A stretch of 64,000 bases of DNA from Bosea beijingensis (GCF_030758975.1 NZ_CP132359.1:2638782-2702781), one strand, 5' to 3'; numbered from the stretch's first letter, positions 8,725 through 16,624 are shown. Numbers and translations are program-made. Notes: generated by a model from the sequence alone, not told the origin.

Positions 8725-8889
8725 CTAGCTGTCCAGGGCAGAGGCGCTGGCGATCGTGATGCCGGTCAGGCCGGCGAGCGCCAGGGACAGGATTTCCGCG
8801 CTCGGCGCCCCCGGTTGCACGATTCCGGTGAACAATGCAGCTCCGATCGATAGTGCCGCGATAGCGGCCGAGAAGCAGGTCGTCGCCAT
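8725..8889 (-). CDS. Small membrane protein, 54 residues
   Basis: Two hydrophobic segments (about 4-22 and 33-50) separated by a short Pro-containing loop. It is not recognised as a known family. The ATG at 8889 has a GGGGAGGG site at a good distance, better than the upstream ATG at 8913. It is the first gene after a candidate EcfG promoter, with the extensin-like gene 74 nt downstream on the same strand. Confidence 0.55.
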   Translation of the reverse strand: MATTCFSAAIAALSIGAALFTGIVQPGAPSAEILSLALAGLTGITIASASALDS

Positions 8890-8935
8890 GATCCACGCCC
8901 TCCCCAACTGCAAACGAAACTGTCATTCCACGCGG

Positions 8936-8960
8936 AACGCATCATCTCCGCACGGGTTCC
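8936..8960 (-). promoter_or_regulatory. Candidate EcfG promoter for the small membrane protein and extensin genes
   Basis: Minus strand: GGAAC (8960-8956), 17 nt, GTT (8938-8936) with C before GTT, 46 nt before the ATG at 8889. It sits directly after the phyR terminator. Confidence 0.65.
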
Positions 8961-8969
8961 CGATTGGCA

Positions 8970-9004
8970 AGAAAAAAGGCCCGCGGAGGTAAGCCGCGAG
9001 CCTT
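8970..9004 (-). terminator. Rho-independent terminator of phyR
   Basis: Read on the minus strand, a stem of AAGGCTCGCGG pairs with CCGCGGGCCTT (one mismatch) around a 7-nt loop and is followed by a run of six T. It lies 26 nt after the phyR stop codon. Confidence 0.8.
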
Positions 9005-9030
9005 GATCGACTTCGAATGGAATCGAAGCG

Positions 9031-9825
9031 TCAGGCGGCCTTGCGGCCGGCGCGGCGGTCGAAGAACAGGGCCTGGCTGATCGCGGCCTTCACGGCCTCC
9101 GGCTGGAACGGCTTGGTGATCAGGAAGGCCGGCTCCGGGCGGTCTCCGGTGAGGAGCCGTTCGGGATAGGCGGTGATGAAGATCACCGGCACGTCGATCG
9201 AGGACAGGATCTCGTTGACCGCATCGAGGCCCGAGCTGCCATCGGCGAGCTGGATATCGGCGAGGACGAGGCCCGGCCGCTTCTTGGCGACGAGCGCGAT
9301 CGCCTCTCGCTGCGTCCGGGCGACGCCGGTGACGCTGTGGCCGAGCTCCTCGACCATCGTCTCGATGTCGAGCGCGATGATCGGCTCGTCCTCGATGATC
9401 AGCACCTCGGTCGCGACCTGCTCGGCGATCTCCTGCCCGGCGGTCTGGATCAGGGACGACGCCTCGGCGGCGCTGATGTCCATCACCTTGGCGACATCGT
9501 CGATCGGGAAGCCCTCCACCGTCCGCAGCAGGAAGGCCTGGCGCGGACGCGGGGTGAGCGCCTCAAGATTGCGCTCGGCCGGCGCGCGCGACAGCTCGAT
9601 CACAGGCGCTGCGGCATCGACGCTGGCCGAGGACCAGAGCTTCAGGAAGGTCCGGTACAGGCCGATGCGCGGATCGAGGTCGCGCGGGAATCCCGAGGGG
9701 TCGGCGACGAGGGCTTCGAGCATGGCGACGACATAGGCGTCACCGCTCGGCTGGCTTCCGCAGAGCGCCCGCGCGAAGCGGCGCAGATATGGAAGATGAG
9801 GCGCAATTTCTTTTGCAATCGACAT
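9031..9825 (-). CDS. phyR: PhyR, general stress response anti-anti-sigma regulator
   Basis: 264 residues. The N-terminal half (about 1-125) is an ECF-sigma-like domain; the C-terminal half (about 140-260) is a receiver. The phosphorylation site falls at Asp190 (LVLADIQL), with acidic residues in IIEDEP, Thr in FITAYP and Lys in LITKPF. In the known mechanism, phosphorylated PhyR exposes the sigma-like domain, which captures NepR and frees EcfG. The ATG at 9825 gives the usual family length. It is divergent from nepR-ecfG, the classical arrangement. I found no clear EcfG site in front of phyR itself. Confidence 0.96.
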   Translation of the reverse strand: MSIAKEIAPHLPYLRRFARALCGSQPSGDAYVVAMLEALVADPSGFPRDLDPRIGLYRTFLKLWSSASVDAAAPVIELSRAPAERNLEALTPRPRQAFLLRTVEGFPIDDVAKVMDISAAEASSLIQTAGQEIAEQVATEVLIIEDEPIIALDIETMVEELGHSVTGVARTQREAIALVAKKRPGLVLADIQLADGSSGLDAVNEILSSIDVPVIFITAYPERLLTGDRPEPAFLITKPFQPEAVKAAISQALFFDRRAGRKAA

Positions 9826-9902
9826 GAACGCGTCCCTTTTAGCGTGCCGGAATAATGACTTAGGATGCGCTGGAAACAAGGAATTTATTTTTTCCGAACC
9901 GT

Positions 9903-9927
9903 GGAACCTTGTTGGGGGATGCCTGTT
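9903..9927 (+). promoter_or_regulatory. Candidate EcfG promoter for nepR-ecfG (autoregulation)
   Basis: GGAAC at 9903-9907 and GTT at 9925-9927, 17 nt apart with T before GTT. It lies 135 nt before nepR in the phyR-nepR intergenic region. Autoregulation of the nepR-ecfG operon is known in other alphaproteobacteria. Confidence 0.7.
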
Positions 9928-10062
9928 ATTAAGGCGTATTGGTGTCGCCATCGCGACGTGGCTTCGGCATCGCCGGCGGAAAGTGGCAAGACCAGAGATG
10001 GTAGTATTTCGAGATGCGGGACCGGCTGGAAAAGCCGGCCCGGCGGTGGTGCGAGGGCTGAC

Positions 10063-10284
10063 ATGAGCAGGTTGGATGCAGCGATGACTGAGCCGGACGA
10101 TCCCGACGAAGGTTTCGATCTGGTTCTGGACCCCAAGGTGCAGGAATCCATCGGCCGCTCCCTCAAGGCCCATTACGACGACATCGTGAACGCACCCGTG
10201 CCCGACAAGTTTCTCGTGCTGCTCGCGCAGCTTGAGGCGACCGAGCAGCGTGCAGCTGGAGTGTCGCGCGATGAGTCCCAGTGA
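10063..10284 (+). CDS. nepR: NepR family anti-sigma factor
   Basis: 73 residues. NepR binds and holds the sigma factor EcfG until phosphorylated PhyR takes it away. The conserved core is seen in IGRSLKAHYDDIVNAPVPDK followed by a Leu-rich helix (FLVLLAQL). Two ATGs are possible, 10063 and 10084; 10063 has GAGGG close upstream. The end of the gene overlaps the start of ecfG by 14 nt, which suggests translational coupling so that sigma and anti-sigma are made together. Confidence 0.9.
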   Translation: MSRLDAAMTEPDDPDEGFDLVLDPKVQESIGRSLKAHYDDIVNAPVPDKFLVLLAQLEATEQRAAGVSRDESQ

Positions 10285-10885
10285 TACCGCGCCTGCCGGC
10301 CAGATTCAGGCACTGGCTCAGGAACGCAGGACCGAAGATTTCAAGGACGGGCTGATCCGCGAGATTCCCAATCTGCGAGCTTTTGCCGCCTCGCTCTCCG
10401 GCTCCATGCAACTGGCCGACGATCTGGTTCAGGACACGCTGCTGAAGGCCTGGGGCAATTCGGACAAGTTCGAACCTGGCACCAGCCTGCGCGCCTGGCT
10501 CTTCACCATCCTGCGCAACACCTATTACTCGCTGTACCGCAAGCGCGGCCGCGAGGTGCAGGACAGCGAGGGCACTTATGCCGAGCGCATGGCGACCCAT
10601 GGCAACCAGGAAAGCCATCTCGATCTCGCCGATTTCCGCAAGGCGCTGGCGAAGCTTCCGGAAGAGCAGCGCGAAGTGCTGATCATGGTCGGCGCCACCG
10701 GCCTGTCCTATGAGGAGGCGGCGGAGATTTGCGGCGTCGCGATCGGCACGATCAAGAGCCGGGTCAATCGCGCCCGCACGAAACTCGCCGAGTTGCTCTC
10801 GATCGGCAGCGTCGATGATCTCGGGCCGGGCCGCACCAACGCGGCTGCGATGCAGAGAGTTGGTTCCGAACCCGTTGGCTCCTGA
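10271..10885 (+). CDS. ecfG: EcfG-type extracytoplasmic function sigma factor
   Basis: 204 residues. Region 2 (about 35-100, with DDLVQDTLLKAW and the RAWLFTILRN segment) binds the -10 element and core polymerase. Region 4 (about 130-185, with LPEEQREVL and the IGTIKSRVNRAR helix) binds the -35 element. This sigma factor directs the alphaproteobacterial general stress response. The ATG at 10271 lies inside nepR; its stop codon overlaps the start of the next gene by one base (TGATG), so nepR, ecfG and the sensor form one operon. Confidence 0.95.
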   Translation: MSPSDTAPAGQIQALAQERRTEDFKDGLIREIPNLRAFAASLSGSMQLADDLVQDTLLKAWGNSDKFEPGTSLRAWLFTILRNTYYSLYRKRGREVQDSEGTYAERMATHGNQESHLDLADFRKALAKLPEEQREVLIMVGATGLSYEEAAEICGVAIGTIKSRVNRARTKLAELLSIGSVDDLGPGRTNAAAMQRVGSEPVGS

Positions 10886-12537
10886 TGCGTTTGCGGCGTT
10901 TCAGCACTGTCAGGACACGCCTGCTGGCTTTGCTGGTCGCGATCGCCATTCCCATCGCCTGTGCGTCGGCTTTTGCGGCTTATGCGACCTATCGGGCCGC
11001 GATCGTCGCGATCGAGGCGGCGCAGGCGCGCGCGGTCGATGATTTCGCGGTGCGCACCCGCGTCTGGTATCGCGGCATGTCGCGTGCCCTGCTTGCCTTC
11101 GGCACCACGGCGAGCGAGCTCGGCTTCGATATGCCGGGCTGCCGCGATGCCGGTGTCAAGGCGATGGAGCGGGCCGGAGGGTTCCGCGCCTTCTTCCTGC
11201 GGCAGGCGGATGGGCGGCTCTGCAGCGGGGCGGTCGATCCGGATCTGACGACCGATACGCTGAACGGTATCGCGGCCCAGCTCGCTGGGCGCGCGGCCGT
11301 CGCAATGTGGAACGGCGCCGATCTCGGCCGGATTCGCTATGATCAGGTCACCGCTGGCGGGCGGCGTTATCTTGCCATCCTCGCATCGGACCTCCCTGGC
11401 GGGAATGGCGGCTTGCAGCAGGCGCTCCTCCTCGTCGCTCCCGAGCTGCTCGAAAACGTCTTCGATCTCGGCGAGGACGGCCAGGTCCAGAACGTCGCGC
11501 TGATCGGGCGCGATGCCGGCGTCATCGCCAGCCGCGGCGACAACCGCGAGCTGTCCTGGCTGCCGCAGACGGAGCGGATGCCGGAAAAGCATATACGCTG
11601 GTCCGGGTTGAGCCGGGCGGGGGTGGACAGCGTCTTCGCCGCCCGCATGGTTGCCGAGCCGGATTTCTATATCGTCGCGAGCTTCGACGATCGTCCGGCC
11701 GAGGCTGCCCGGCAGCAATTCATCGTGCTGCTGCTCGCCCCGCTCCTCACGCTCGGCCTGCTCTGCCTCGTCTGCATGCGGGCGATCGAGAAGCATTGCC
11801 TGCGCTGGCTGCGTGGCATCGAGGCGGCCGCCCGGTCGCGCACTTCGACCAATCGGGTGCGGGCTTCGGTGGCGGACGGCATGCCGAGCGATATCCGCAG
11901 CGTCGCCGAGGCCTTCAACGGCATGGTCGAGGAGCAGGAGGTTCGCCAGCGTCGTCTCCAGACCGCGCTCGACGACAACCGTTTTCTGGTCCGCGAGCTG
12001 CATCACCGGGTCAAGAACAGCCTGCAGGTCGTGCAGAGCTACATCGGACTGAGCAAGCGCGACCATCGCGACGAGGCGCGGCTGGCTTTGGCCGATGCGG
12101 AGTGCCGCGTGCATGTGCTGTCGGCTGCGTACCGCTTCACGCTCGCCGATGGTGAGATGCAGCCGGTCCGCGTCGATCTCTTCCTCGACGATGTCGTGAC
12201 GATGATCTCGAACCTGATCCGCAGCCGCGACCAGTGGGTCACGAGCCGGATCGAGACTGCCGCGACCCTCTCCGTCGATCGCATCATCCCGCTCGGCTTC
12301 CTGGTGGCGGACGTCGCCTCTCGCGCCCTGCGGGGCACGCCGGGCGTCCGGATCGTCATCGAGGTCCTCGATGTCGACGCCGCTGCGATCGAGGTCGGTC
12401 TCGCGGTCGACCGCGAGATCCAGCACAGCGCGCCGCCGCGGCTTTTCGCGGGGCTCCTGACGCAGATCGAGGCGGTGCAGACGCAGGAACCTCAAGGCCG
12501 CAGCCTTGGCCGCTGGCGGATCGGCCACGGCTCCTGA
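10885..12537 (+). CDS. HisKA_2 sensor protein with degenerate ATPase domain (PhyP/PhyK-like)
   Basis: 550 residues. A membrane helix at about 12-35, a periplasmic sensor region (about 40-265), a second helix at about 272-296, a HAMP-like stretch, then HisKA_2 with the intact phospho-acceptor block ELHHRVKNSLQ (His373/374). The expected ATP-binding domain follows, but the N-box Asn is missing (the matching segment reads LGFLVADVASRALRG) and I see no G1 or G2 glycine motif. It may therefore lack kinase activity and act as a phosphatase or phosphorelay partner for PhyR, as proposed for PhyP of Sphingomonas. It is translationally coupled to ecfG. Confidence 0.85.
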   Translation: MRLRRFSTVRTRLLALLVAIAIPIACASAFAAYATYRAAIVAIEAAQARAVDDFAVRTRVWYRGMSRALLAFGTTASELGFDMPGCRDAGVKAMERAGGFRAFFLRQADGRLCSGAVDPDLTTDTLNGIAAQLAGRAAVAMWNGADLGRIRYDQVTAGGRRYLAILASDLPGGNGGLQQALLLVAPELLENVFDLGEDGQVQNVALIGRDAGVIASRGDNRELSWLPQTERMPEKHIRWSGLSRAGVDSVFAARMVAEPDFYIVASFDDRPAEAARQQFIVLLLAPLLTLGLLCLVCMRAIEKHCLRWLRGIEAAARSRTSTNRVRASVADGMPSDIRSVAEAFNGMVEEQEVRQRRLQTALDDNRFLVRELHHRVKNSLQVVQSYIGLSKRDHRDEARLALADAECRVHVLSAAYRFTLADGEMQPVRVDLFLDDVVTMISNLIRSRDQWVTSRIETAATLSVDRIIPLGFLVADVASRALRGTPGVRIVIEVLDVDAAAIEVGLAVDREIQHSAPPRLFAGLLTQIEAVQTQEPQGRSLGRWRIGHGS

Positions 12538-12558
12538 AACCTCGGGGCGCCCATAAAG

Positions 12559-12601
12559 AAAACGCGCCGCCATGCCGGACTTCCCGGATGGCGACGCGTT
12601 T
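12559..12601. terminator. Bidirectional terminator between convergent genes
   Basis: A long hairpin: AAACGCG, CGCCAT and CCGG on the left pair with CCGG, ATGGCG and CGCGTTT on the right, with one bulge, one mismatch and a short loop. T-rich sequence follows on the minus strand (TTTTCTTTA) and weakly on the plus strand. It lies between the sensor stop (12537) and the next minus-strand stop (12621). Confidence 0.7.
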
Positions 12602-12620
12602 CCTGTAGATGGGCTGATAT

Positions 12621-12908
12621 TTACCGAACGATATGCGTGATCGGTCCACCGGCCATCGCCTGCTGCGACGGCGAGGCGATGGCGCGCTTGGCGGCGCTGC
12701 GCGAGCGATCGGCGTGGTCCACGGCGGCAAGCTGCAGGCTGTCGGTATAGCCGCGCTCGTTCGCGCCCTTTGCGACGGCGACTGTGGTCGAGCTTTGGTC
12801 GTCAGGCATCTGGAGTCCGGCCCCCAGGGTCATGGCCGAAACCGCCGTGCCCATCAGGCCGAAGAAGACGATGGCGCGCATGGCCGGCGCGAGGCTGGGC
12901 TTCGGCAT
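12621..12908 (-). CDS. Small hypothetical membrane or secreted protein
   Basis: 95 residues, family not recognised. A basic N-terminus is followed by a hydrophobic helix (about 10-30) that could be a signal peptide or anchor; the remainder is polar, with a Ser/Thr/Ala-rich middle and an Ala/Arg-rich tail. The ATG at 12908 has GGAG 6 nt upstream and is preferred over far upstream starts. A candidate EcfG promoter lies 48 nt upstream, facing away from another one for the Crp/Fnr gene. Confidence 0.6.
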   Translation of the reverse strand: MPKPSLAPAMRAIVFFGLMGTAVSAMTLGAGLQMPDDQSSTTVAVAKGANERGYTDSLQLAAVDHADRSRSAAKRAIASPSQQAMAGGPITHIVR

Positions 12909-12956
12909 GGTTGTCTCCAGGGCTGACCGGTCGATTGACCGGCTTTCGGGAGAGAA

Positions 12957-12982
12957 AACGCCGCAGATGCGGCTTGGGTTCC
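12957..12982 (-). promoter_or_regulatory. Candidate EcfG promoter for the small protein at 12621-12908
   Basis: Minus strand: GGAAC (12982-12978), 18 nt, GTT (12959-12957) with C before GTT, that is GGAAC-N17-CGTT. It is 48 nt before the ATG. Confidence 0.6.
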
Positions 12983-13019
12983 GAAAGCCTGCGAAGCGGT
13001 CGACCTTTCCTGCCGTTGC

Positions 13020-13045
13020 GGAACGGGAAGCGTTCTTGCTGCGTT
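13020..13045 (+). promoter_or_regulatory. Candidate EcfG promoter for the Crp/Fnr regulator
   Basis: GGAAC at 13020-13024, 18 nt, GTT at 13043-13045 with C before GTT. It is 46 nt before the ATG at 13092 and forms a divergent pair with the site at 12957-12982. Confidence 0.6.
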
Positions 13046-13091
13046 GTCTTGAAGCCGGCTCCCTGCCGGCGATCGGGGGATCTGTGCAATC

Positions 13092-13847
13092 ATGAATATC
13101 GCCACCCGGCCGGGGCGCCTCGGCACGCCATGCCTGGCCTGTCCCTTGCGGCTCAAGCCTGCCTTCCGGGACAAGACCGATGACGAGATTCGCTTTATCC
13201 AGACCATGAAGACCGACCATCGGCTGGTACGTGCCGGGCAGGATATCATTCATCCCGGCCAGGTGGATGCGGAGCTCTACACGCTCTTCTCGGGCTGGGC
13301 CTTCCGCTACAAATCCCTGCCGGACGGACGGCGCCAGATCCTGAATTTCCTCCTGCCCGGCGATCTCGTCGGCTTGCAGGCCTCGTTGCTCGCGGCCGCC
13401 GAGCACGGCATCGAGGCCCTCACCGATGCCGAGCTCTGCGTTTTCCCGCGCAAGCGCCTCTGGGATCTCTTCGAGAGGATGCCGACGCTGGCCTATGAAA
13501 TCTCCTGGCTCGGCTCGCGCGAGGAGTGCATGGTCGACGACAACCTGACTTCGGTCGGGCAGCGCAACGCGGCCGAGCGCCTCGCGGCGCTGATCATCTC
13601 GCTCCATCACCGGGCCGATGCGCTCGGGCTCGTCACCAATGACAGCTTCGCCTTTCCGCTCTCGCAGCAGCAGATCGCCGATGCCCTAGGCCTGTCGCTC
13701 GTCCACACCAGCAAGACCTGGTCGCGCTTGCGCCGGGAAGGTCTGTTCTCGCTGGCGGCAGGCCGGATCACCTTGCTGAACCCGCGCCTGACGGCGCGGA
13801 TGGCTGCGGCCTATGAGCAGATCACGGCGCCGCGACCGCTGATCTGA
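13092..13847 (+). CDS. Crp/Fnr family transcriptional regulator
   Basis: 251 residues. A cyclic-nucleotide-binding-type beta barrel (about 40-140, with LPDGRRQILNFLLPGDLVG) is followed by a dimer helix and a winged helix-turn-helix (about 175-240, with LSQQQIADALGLSLVHTSKT). Three Cys are near the N-terminus (CLACP and upstream), but the pattern is not the full FNR iron-sulfur set. The signal is unknown. It is probably transcribed from the EcfG-type site upstream, making it a candidate secondary regulator of the stress response. Confidence 0.88.
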   Translation: MNIATRPGRLGTPCLACPLRLKPAFRDKTDDEIRFIQTMKTDHRLVRAGQDIIHPGQVDAELYTLFSGWAFRYKSLPDGRRQILNFLLPGDLVGLQASLLAAAEHGIEALTDAELCVFPRKRLWDLFERMPTLAYEISWLGSREECMVDDNLTSVGQRNAAERLAALIISLHHRADALGLVTNDSFAFPLSQQQIADALGLSLVHTSKTWSRLRREGLFSLAAGRITLLNPRLTARMAAAYEQITAPRPLI

Positions 13848-13969
13848 CGGCTCCGTTTGCTGCGAATGTGGATTAAGGGCTTGGCGACAGCCGGCTCTTG
13901 ACCCCATATGCCGCGCAGGTAACGTGATTTGTGTCAGACGCGTCGTCTCCGCGACGTTCAAGGGGTGTC

Positions 13970-14764
13970 ATGTCTTCGACGATCCGCCATCGCCCACCGC
14001 GTGCAACTTCGCTGGCGGTCCGCCTCGGGCAGTCCCGCGTCGCGACGCGGATCGAGGGCGAGATGCGCGTCACTGCGGCCGATCTCGTCGATCGCGTTGC
14101 GGAGGCGAAGCTGAAAGTGACGGCGGTCCGCTACAAGGTCGAGGGCGAGGTCCGCAACACCGCCGAGAAATTCAAGAGTCGCGTCAGCGAGGCCAAGGCG
14201 AAGCTGGGCGACGAGGCGCGATTCATCAAGTCCTGGATCGACGACCCGCGCCGGACCGGCTCGGTCACGCCGTCGAGCCCGGCGCTCGCCAAGCGGATGG
14301 CGTCCTTCGTCGACCCCGAGCAGCCCGGCCCGGTGATCGAGATCGGTCCCGGAACTGGCCCGGTGACGGAAGCCCTGATCGAGCGTGGCATCGACGAAAG
14401 CCGGCTGATCCTCGTCGAGTACAGCCCCGAATTCTGCGAATTGCTCAGCAAGCGCTTCCCGCGGGCGACGATCGTGCAGGGTGATGCCTATGCCCTCTCG
14501 AAGACGCTCGACGGCCATCTCCACGAGAAGGCGATCGCGGTGGTCTCCAGCCTGCCGCTGTTCAACCGCCCGCCGGCCACACGCTCGGCCCTGGCGCGCG
14601 AGGCGTTCCCGCTGCTCGTGGAGGGCGCGCCCTTCATCCAGTTCACTTATTCGGTAATCTCGCCGATTCCGCGCAAGGGCTCGGGTCTCAAGGCCTTCGT
14701 GTCCGACTGGGTGCTCCGCAACATCCCGCCGGCACGCGTCTGGGTTTATCGCCAGATTCGTTGA
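13970..14764 (+). CDS. PmtA-like phospholipid N-methyltransferase
   Basis: 264 residues. The C-terminal part (about 90-264) is a class I SAM-dependent methyltransferase: motif I is VIEIGPGTGPVTEA, the acidic end of strand 2 is LVEYS, then GDAYAL, and the tail matches Sinorhizobium PmtA (ISPIP, RNIPPARVWVYR). PmtA methylates phosphatidylethanolamine toward phosphatidylcholine. The N-terminal 85 or so residues are an additional charged helical region rich in Glu, Lys and Ala. ATG 13970 has AAGGGG at 5 nt, better than GTG 13931. The substrate is inferred from the family; other phospholipid or rRNA-type substrates cannot be excluded. Confidence 0.75.
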   Translation: MSSTIRHRPPRATSLAVRLGQSRVATRIEGEMRVTAADLVDRVAEAKLKVTAVRYKVEGEVRNTAEKFKSRVSEAKAKLGDEARFIKSWIDDPRRTGSVTPSSPALAKRMASFVDPEQPGPVIEIGPGTGPVTEALIERGIDESRLILVEYSPEFCELLSKRFPRATIVQGDAYALSKTLDGHLHEKAIAVVSSLPLFNRPPATRSALAREAFPLLVEGAPFIQFTYSVISPIPRKGSGLKAFVSDWVLRNIPPARVWVYRQIR

Positions 14765-14908
14765 TTTTCGGCAGGGTTGCCGCTGCGTCATCCCGGTGGG
14801 CGCCGAATTTCCGGCCTTCCCACACCGAATCGTAAGACCTCGCTGTTAGGCAGCACTGGCGATCAGGTGCCGACCTGCCTGTTCGCCAGCGAGGAGCTGG
14901 AACAGCCG

Positions 14909-16102
14909 ATGACTGCCGCAACCCTCCGTTACAGTTTGCCGCGTTGGCGCCTGACGCGCTGGCTGGCGGATGCTGGGCCGGATGTCCCGCCCGAGATTCG
15001 GGTCGCCCTGATCGCCAGCCTCTACGGTACCCTGCCGATCTTCGCGGGCGGCGTCATCAATTCGCTCGCGGTGTCGTTCCTGATCGCCTGGCGCATCCCG
15101 ACGCTGCCCTTCATGCTCTGGTGTGCCTTCGAGGTCATCTGCTGCGGCATCCGCTTGGTCGTCCTGATCGTGGCGCGCCGCCGGGCCGCGCGGGGCGCCT
15201 CAACGCCGACCGATCTCTATCTCCTGCTCGGCGTTGCCTGGGCGGCCGGCATCGGCGCTGGCACCTTCCTCAGCCTGACCAGTGGCGACTGGGTGGCGGC
15301 GGCGCTGGCCTGCCTCTCGGCGGCCGCGATGGTCGGCGGCATCTGCTTCCGCAATTTCGCGGCGCCGCGCATGGCCGGCCTGATGATCGGCCTGACGCTG
15401 GGCCCCTGCGTGCTCGCGGCGCCCTTCCTCTCCGAACCGATCATGCTGATCACCTTCATGCAGATCCCGTTCTACCTCTTCAGCATGGCGGTCGCGGCCT
15501 ATAAGCTGAATGCCATGCTGATCTCGACCATGCGGGCCGAGCGCGAGAACGCCTTCCACGCCCGGCACGACATGCTGACCGGGCTCTCGAACCGCACGGG
15601 CCTGGCCAAGGCCTTCGCGACCCGTTTCGAAAGCGAGACCGCGCCGCGCGGGCTCGCCCTGGTCTATCTCGATCTCGATGGCTTCAAGGCGGTCAACGAC
15701 AATTACGGGCATATGGCCGGAGATGCCCTGCTCCAGCTCGTCGCCGAACGCTTGCGCGGCCTCGTCCGCAGCACCGATATCGCCGCGCGCATCGGCGGGG
15801 ACGAATTCGTCGTTCTCTCCGAGCAGACCGAGCGGACCCAGCTTCAGCGCTTCGGCGAGCGCATCGTTCGCGAGATCTCGGAACCCTACGAGCTTGACAG
15901 CGGTCACCAGCTCAATATCGGCGCCTCCGTCGGCATCGCGCTCGCGCCGGAGCATGGCCGTGACATGAACAGCTTGATGACGGCGGCCGATGCCGCGCTC
16001 TATCAGGCGAAATCGCGCGGCAAGTCGCTCTGCGTCATCGCCGGGCAGCGCTCCGTCCTGGATGCACGCGCCGCAAGCGGGCGCCATCCGCGCTTGCAGT
16101 AA
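14909..16102 (+). CDS. Membrane-bound GGDEF diguanylate cyclase
   Basis: 397 residues. Five or six hydrophobic segments (about 28-210) are followed by a GGDEF domain (about 225-385). The active-site motif is IGGDEF, with DLDGFKAVND upstream, so synthesis of cyclic di-GMP is likely. There is no EAL domain, and I do not see a clear RxxD inhibitory site. The ATG at 14909 has GAGGAG 12 nt upstream; an earlier in-frame ATG at 14777 would add a low-complexity tail. The signal sensed by the membrane part is unknown. Confidence 0.88.
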   Translation: MTAATLRYSLPRWRLTRWLADAGPDVPPEIRVALIASLYGTLPIFAGGVINSLAVSFLIAWRIPTLPFMLWCAFEVICCGIRLVVLIVARRRAARGASTPTDLYLLLGVAWAAGIGAGTFLSLTSGDWVAAALACLSAAAMVGGICFRNFAAPRMAGLMIGLTLGPCVLAAPFLSEPIMLITFMQIPFYLFSMAVAAYKLNAMLISTMRAERENAFHARHDMLTGLSNRTGLAKAFATRFESETAPRGLALVYLDLDGFKAVNDNYGHMAGDALLQLVAERLRGLVRSTDIAARIGGDEFVVLSEQTERTQLQRFGERIVREISEPYELDSGHQLNIGASVGIALAPEHGRDMNSLMTAADAALYQAKSRGKSLCVIAGQRSVLDARAASGRHPRLQ

Positions 16103-16108
16103 GGCGCG

Positions 16109-16624
16109 CTATTCGATCTCGCAGGCGTCGCTCGCCGGCGTCAGGCGCCAGAGCCCGTCATCGGGCTTCGCCGGGATCTTCACCGCGCCGTCGGCGATCT
16201 CCTCGGCATCGTAGGGGTTGGGGTTGGCGGTGATCCCGCCATTGCGGATATCGAGCGCGCCCTGTGGCCCGCTTTCCAGCCGCCAGCTCCCGGCATCCCA
16301 TTCCGGCACGCAGCGCAGGCCCTTGCCCTGCGGCTTGCAGAAGCCACCGATCTGGTAGTCGAAGCGGTTCGCGGTCGTGCGCTGGCGCAGGTTGAAATAA
16401 AGCGCGACATAGAGCGCCGCATGCGGCTCCGCCTGCCAGTTGCCGGGTTTGTGGACGAGGCGGATTTTCGTGACCTTCTGCTGCGGGTTCGCCCTGAGAT
16501 GGGCCTCGTCGTAAGCGCGCTCCCAGCAGGCGTCCCGCTGCGGAGGAAGCTCGCGTTCGAGCGGGCGGGCCATGGCCGGCAATGCGGCGACCAGCACAAC
16601 GGAAACGACGGCAGCGCGGCGCAT
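16109..16624 (-). CDS. Hypothetical secreted protein
   Basis: 171 residues. A basic start and hydrophobic core (about 3-17) ending in AMA form a typical signal peptide. The mature part contains four Cys (CWERAY, FCKPQ, LRCVPEWD and near the C-terminus) that could form two disulfides, and several Trp and Tyr, which suggests a small beta-rich periplasmic domain. I do not recognise the family. The ATG at 16624 has GGAG 9 nt upstream. It converges with the diguanylate cyclase gene. Confidence 0.7.
   Translation of the reverse strand: MRRAAVVSVVLVAALPAMARPLERELPPQRDACWERAYDEAHLRANPQQKVTKIRLVHKPGNWQAEPHAALYVALYFNLRQRTTANRFDYQIGGFCKPQGKGLRCVPEWDAGSWRLESGPQGALDIRNGGITANPNPYDAEEIADGAVKIPAKPDDGLWRLTPASDACEIE

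Noticed and set aside
9826..9900. EcfG promoter for phyR
   Set aside because: The minus strand has GGAAA and GTTT but with too short spacing (about 13 nt), so it does not fit.
13931..13969. GTG start for the PmtA-like gene
   Set aside because: ATG 13970 has a much better ribosome binding site (AAGGGG, 5 nt), and the added residues are not conserved in type.
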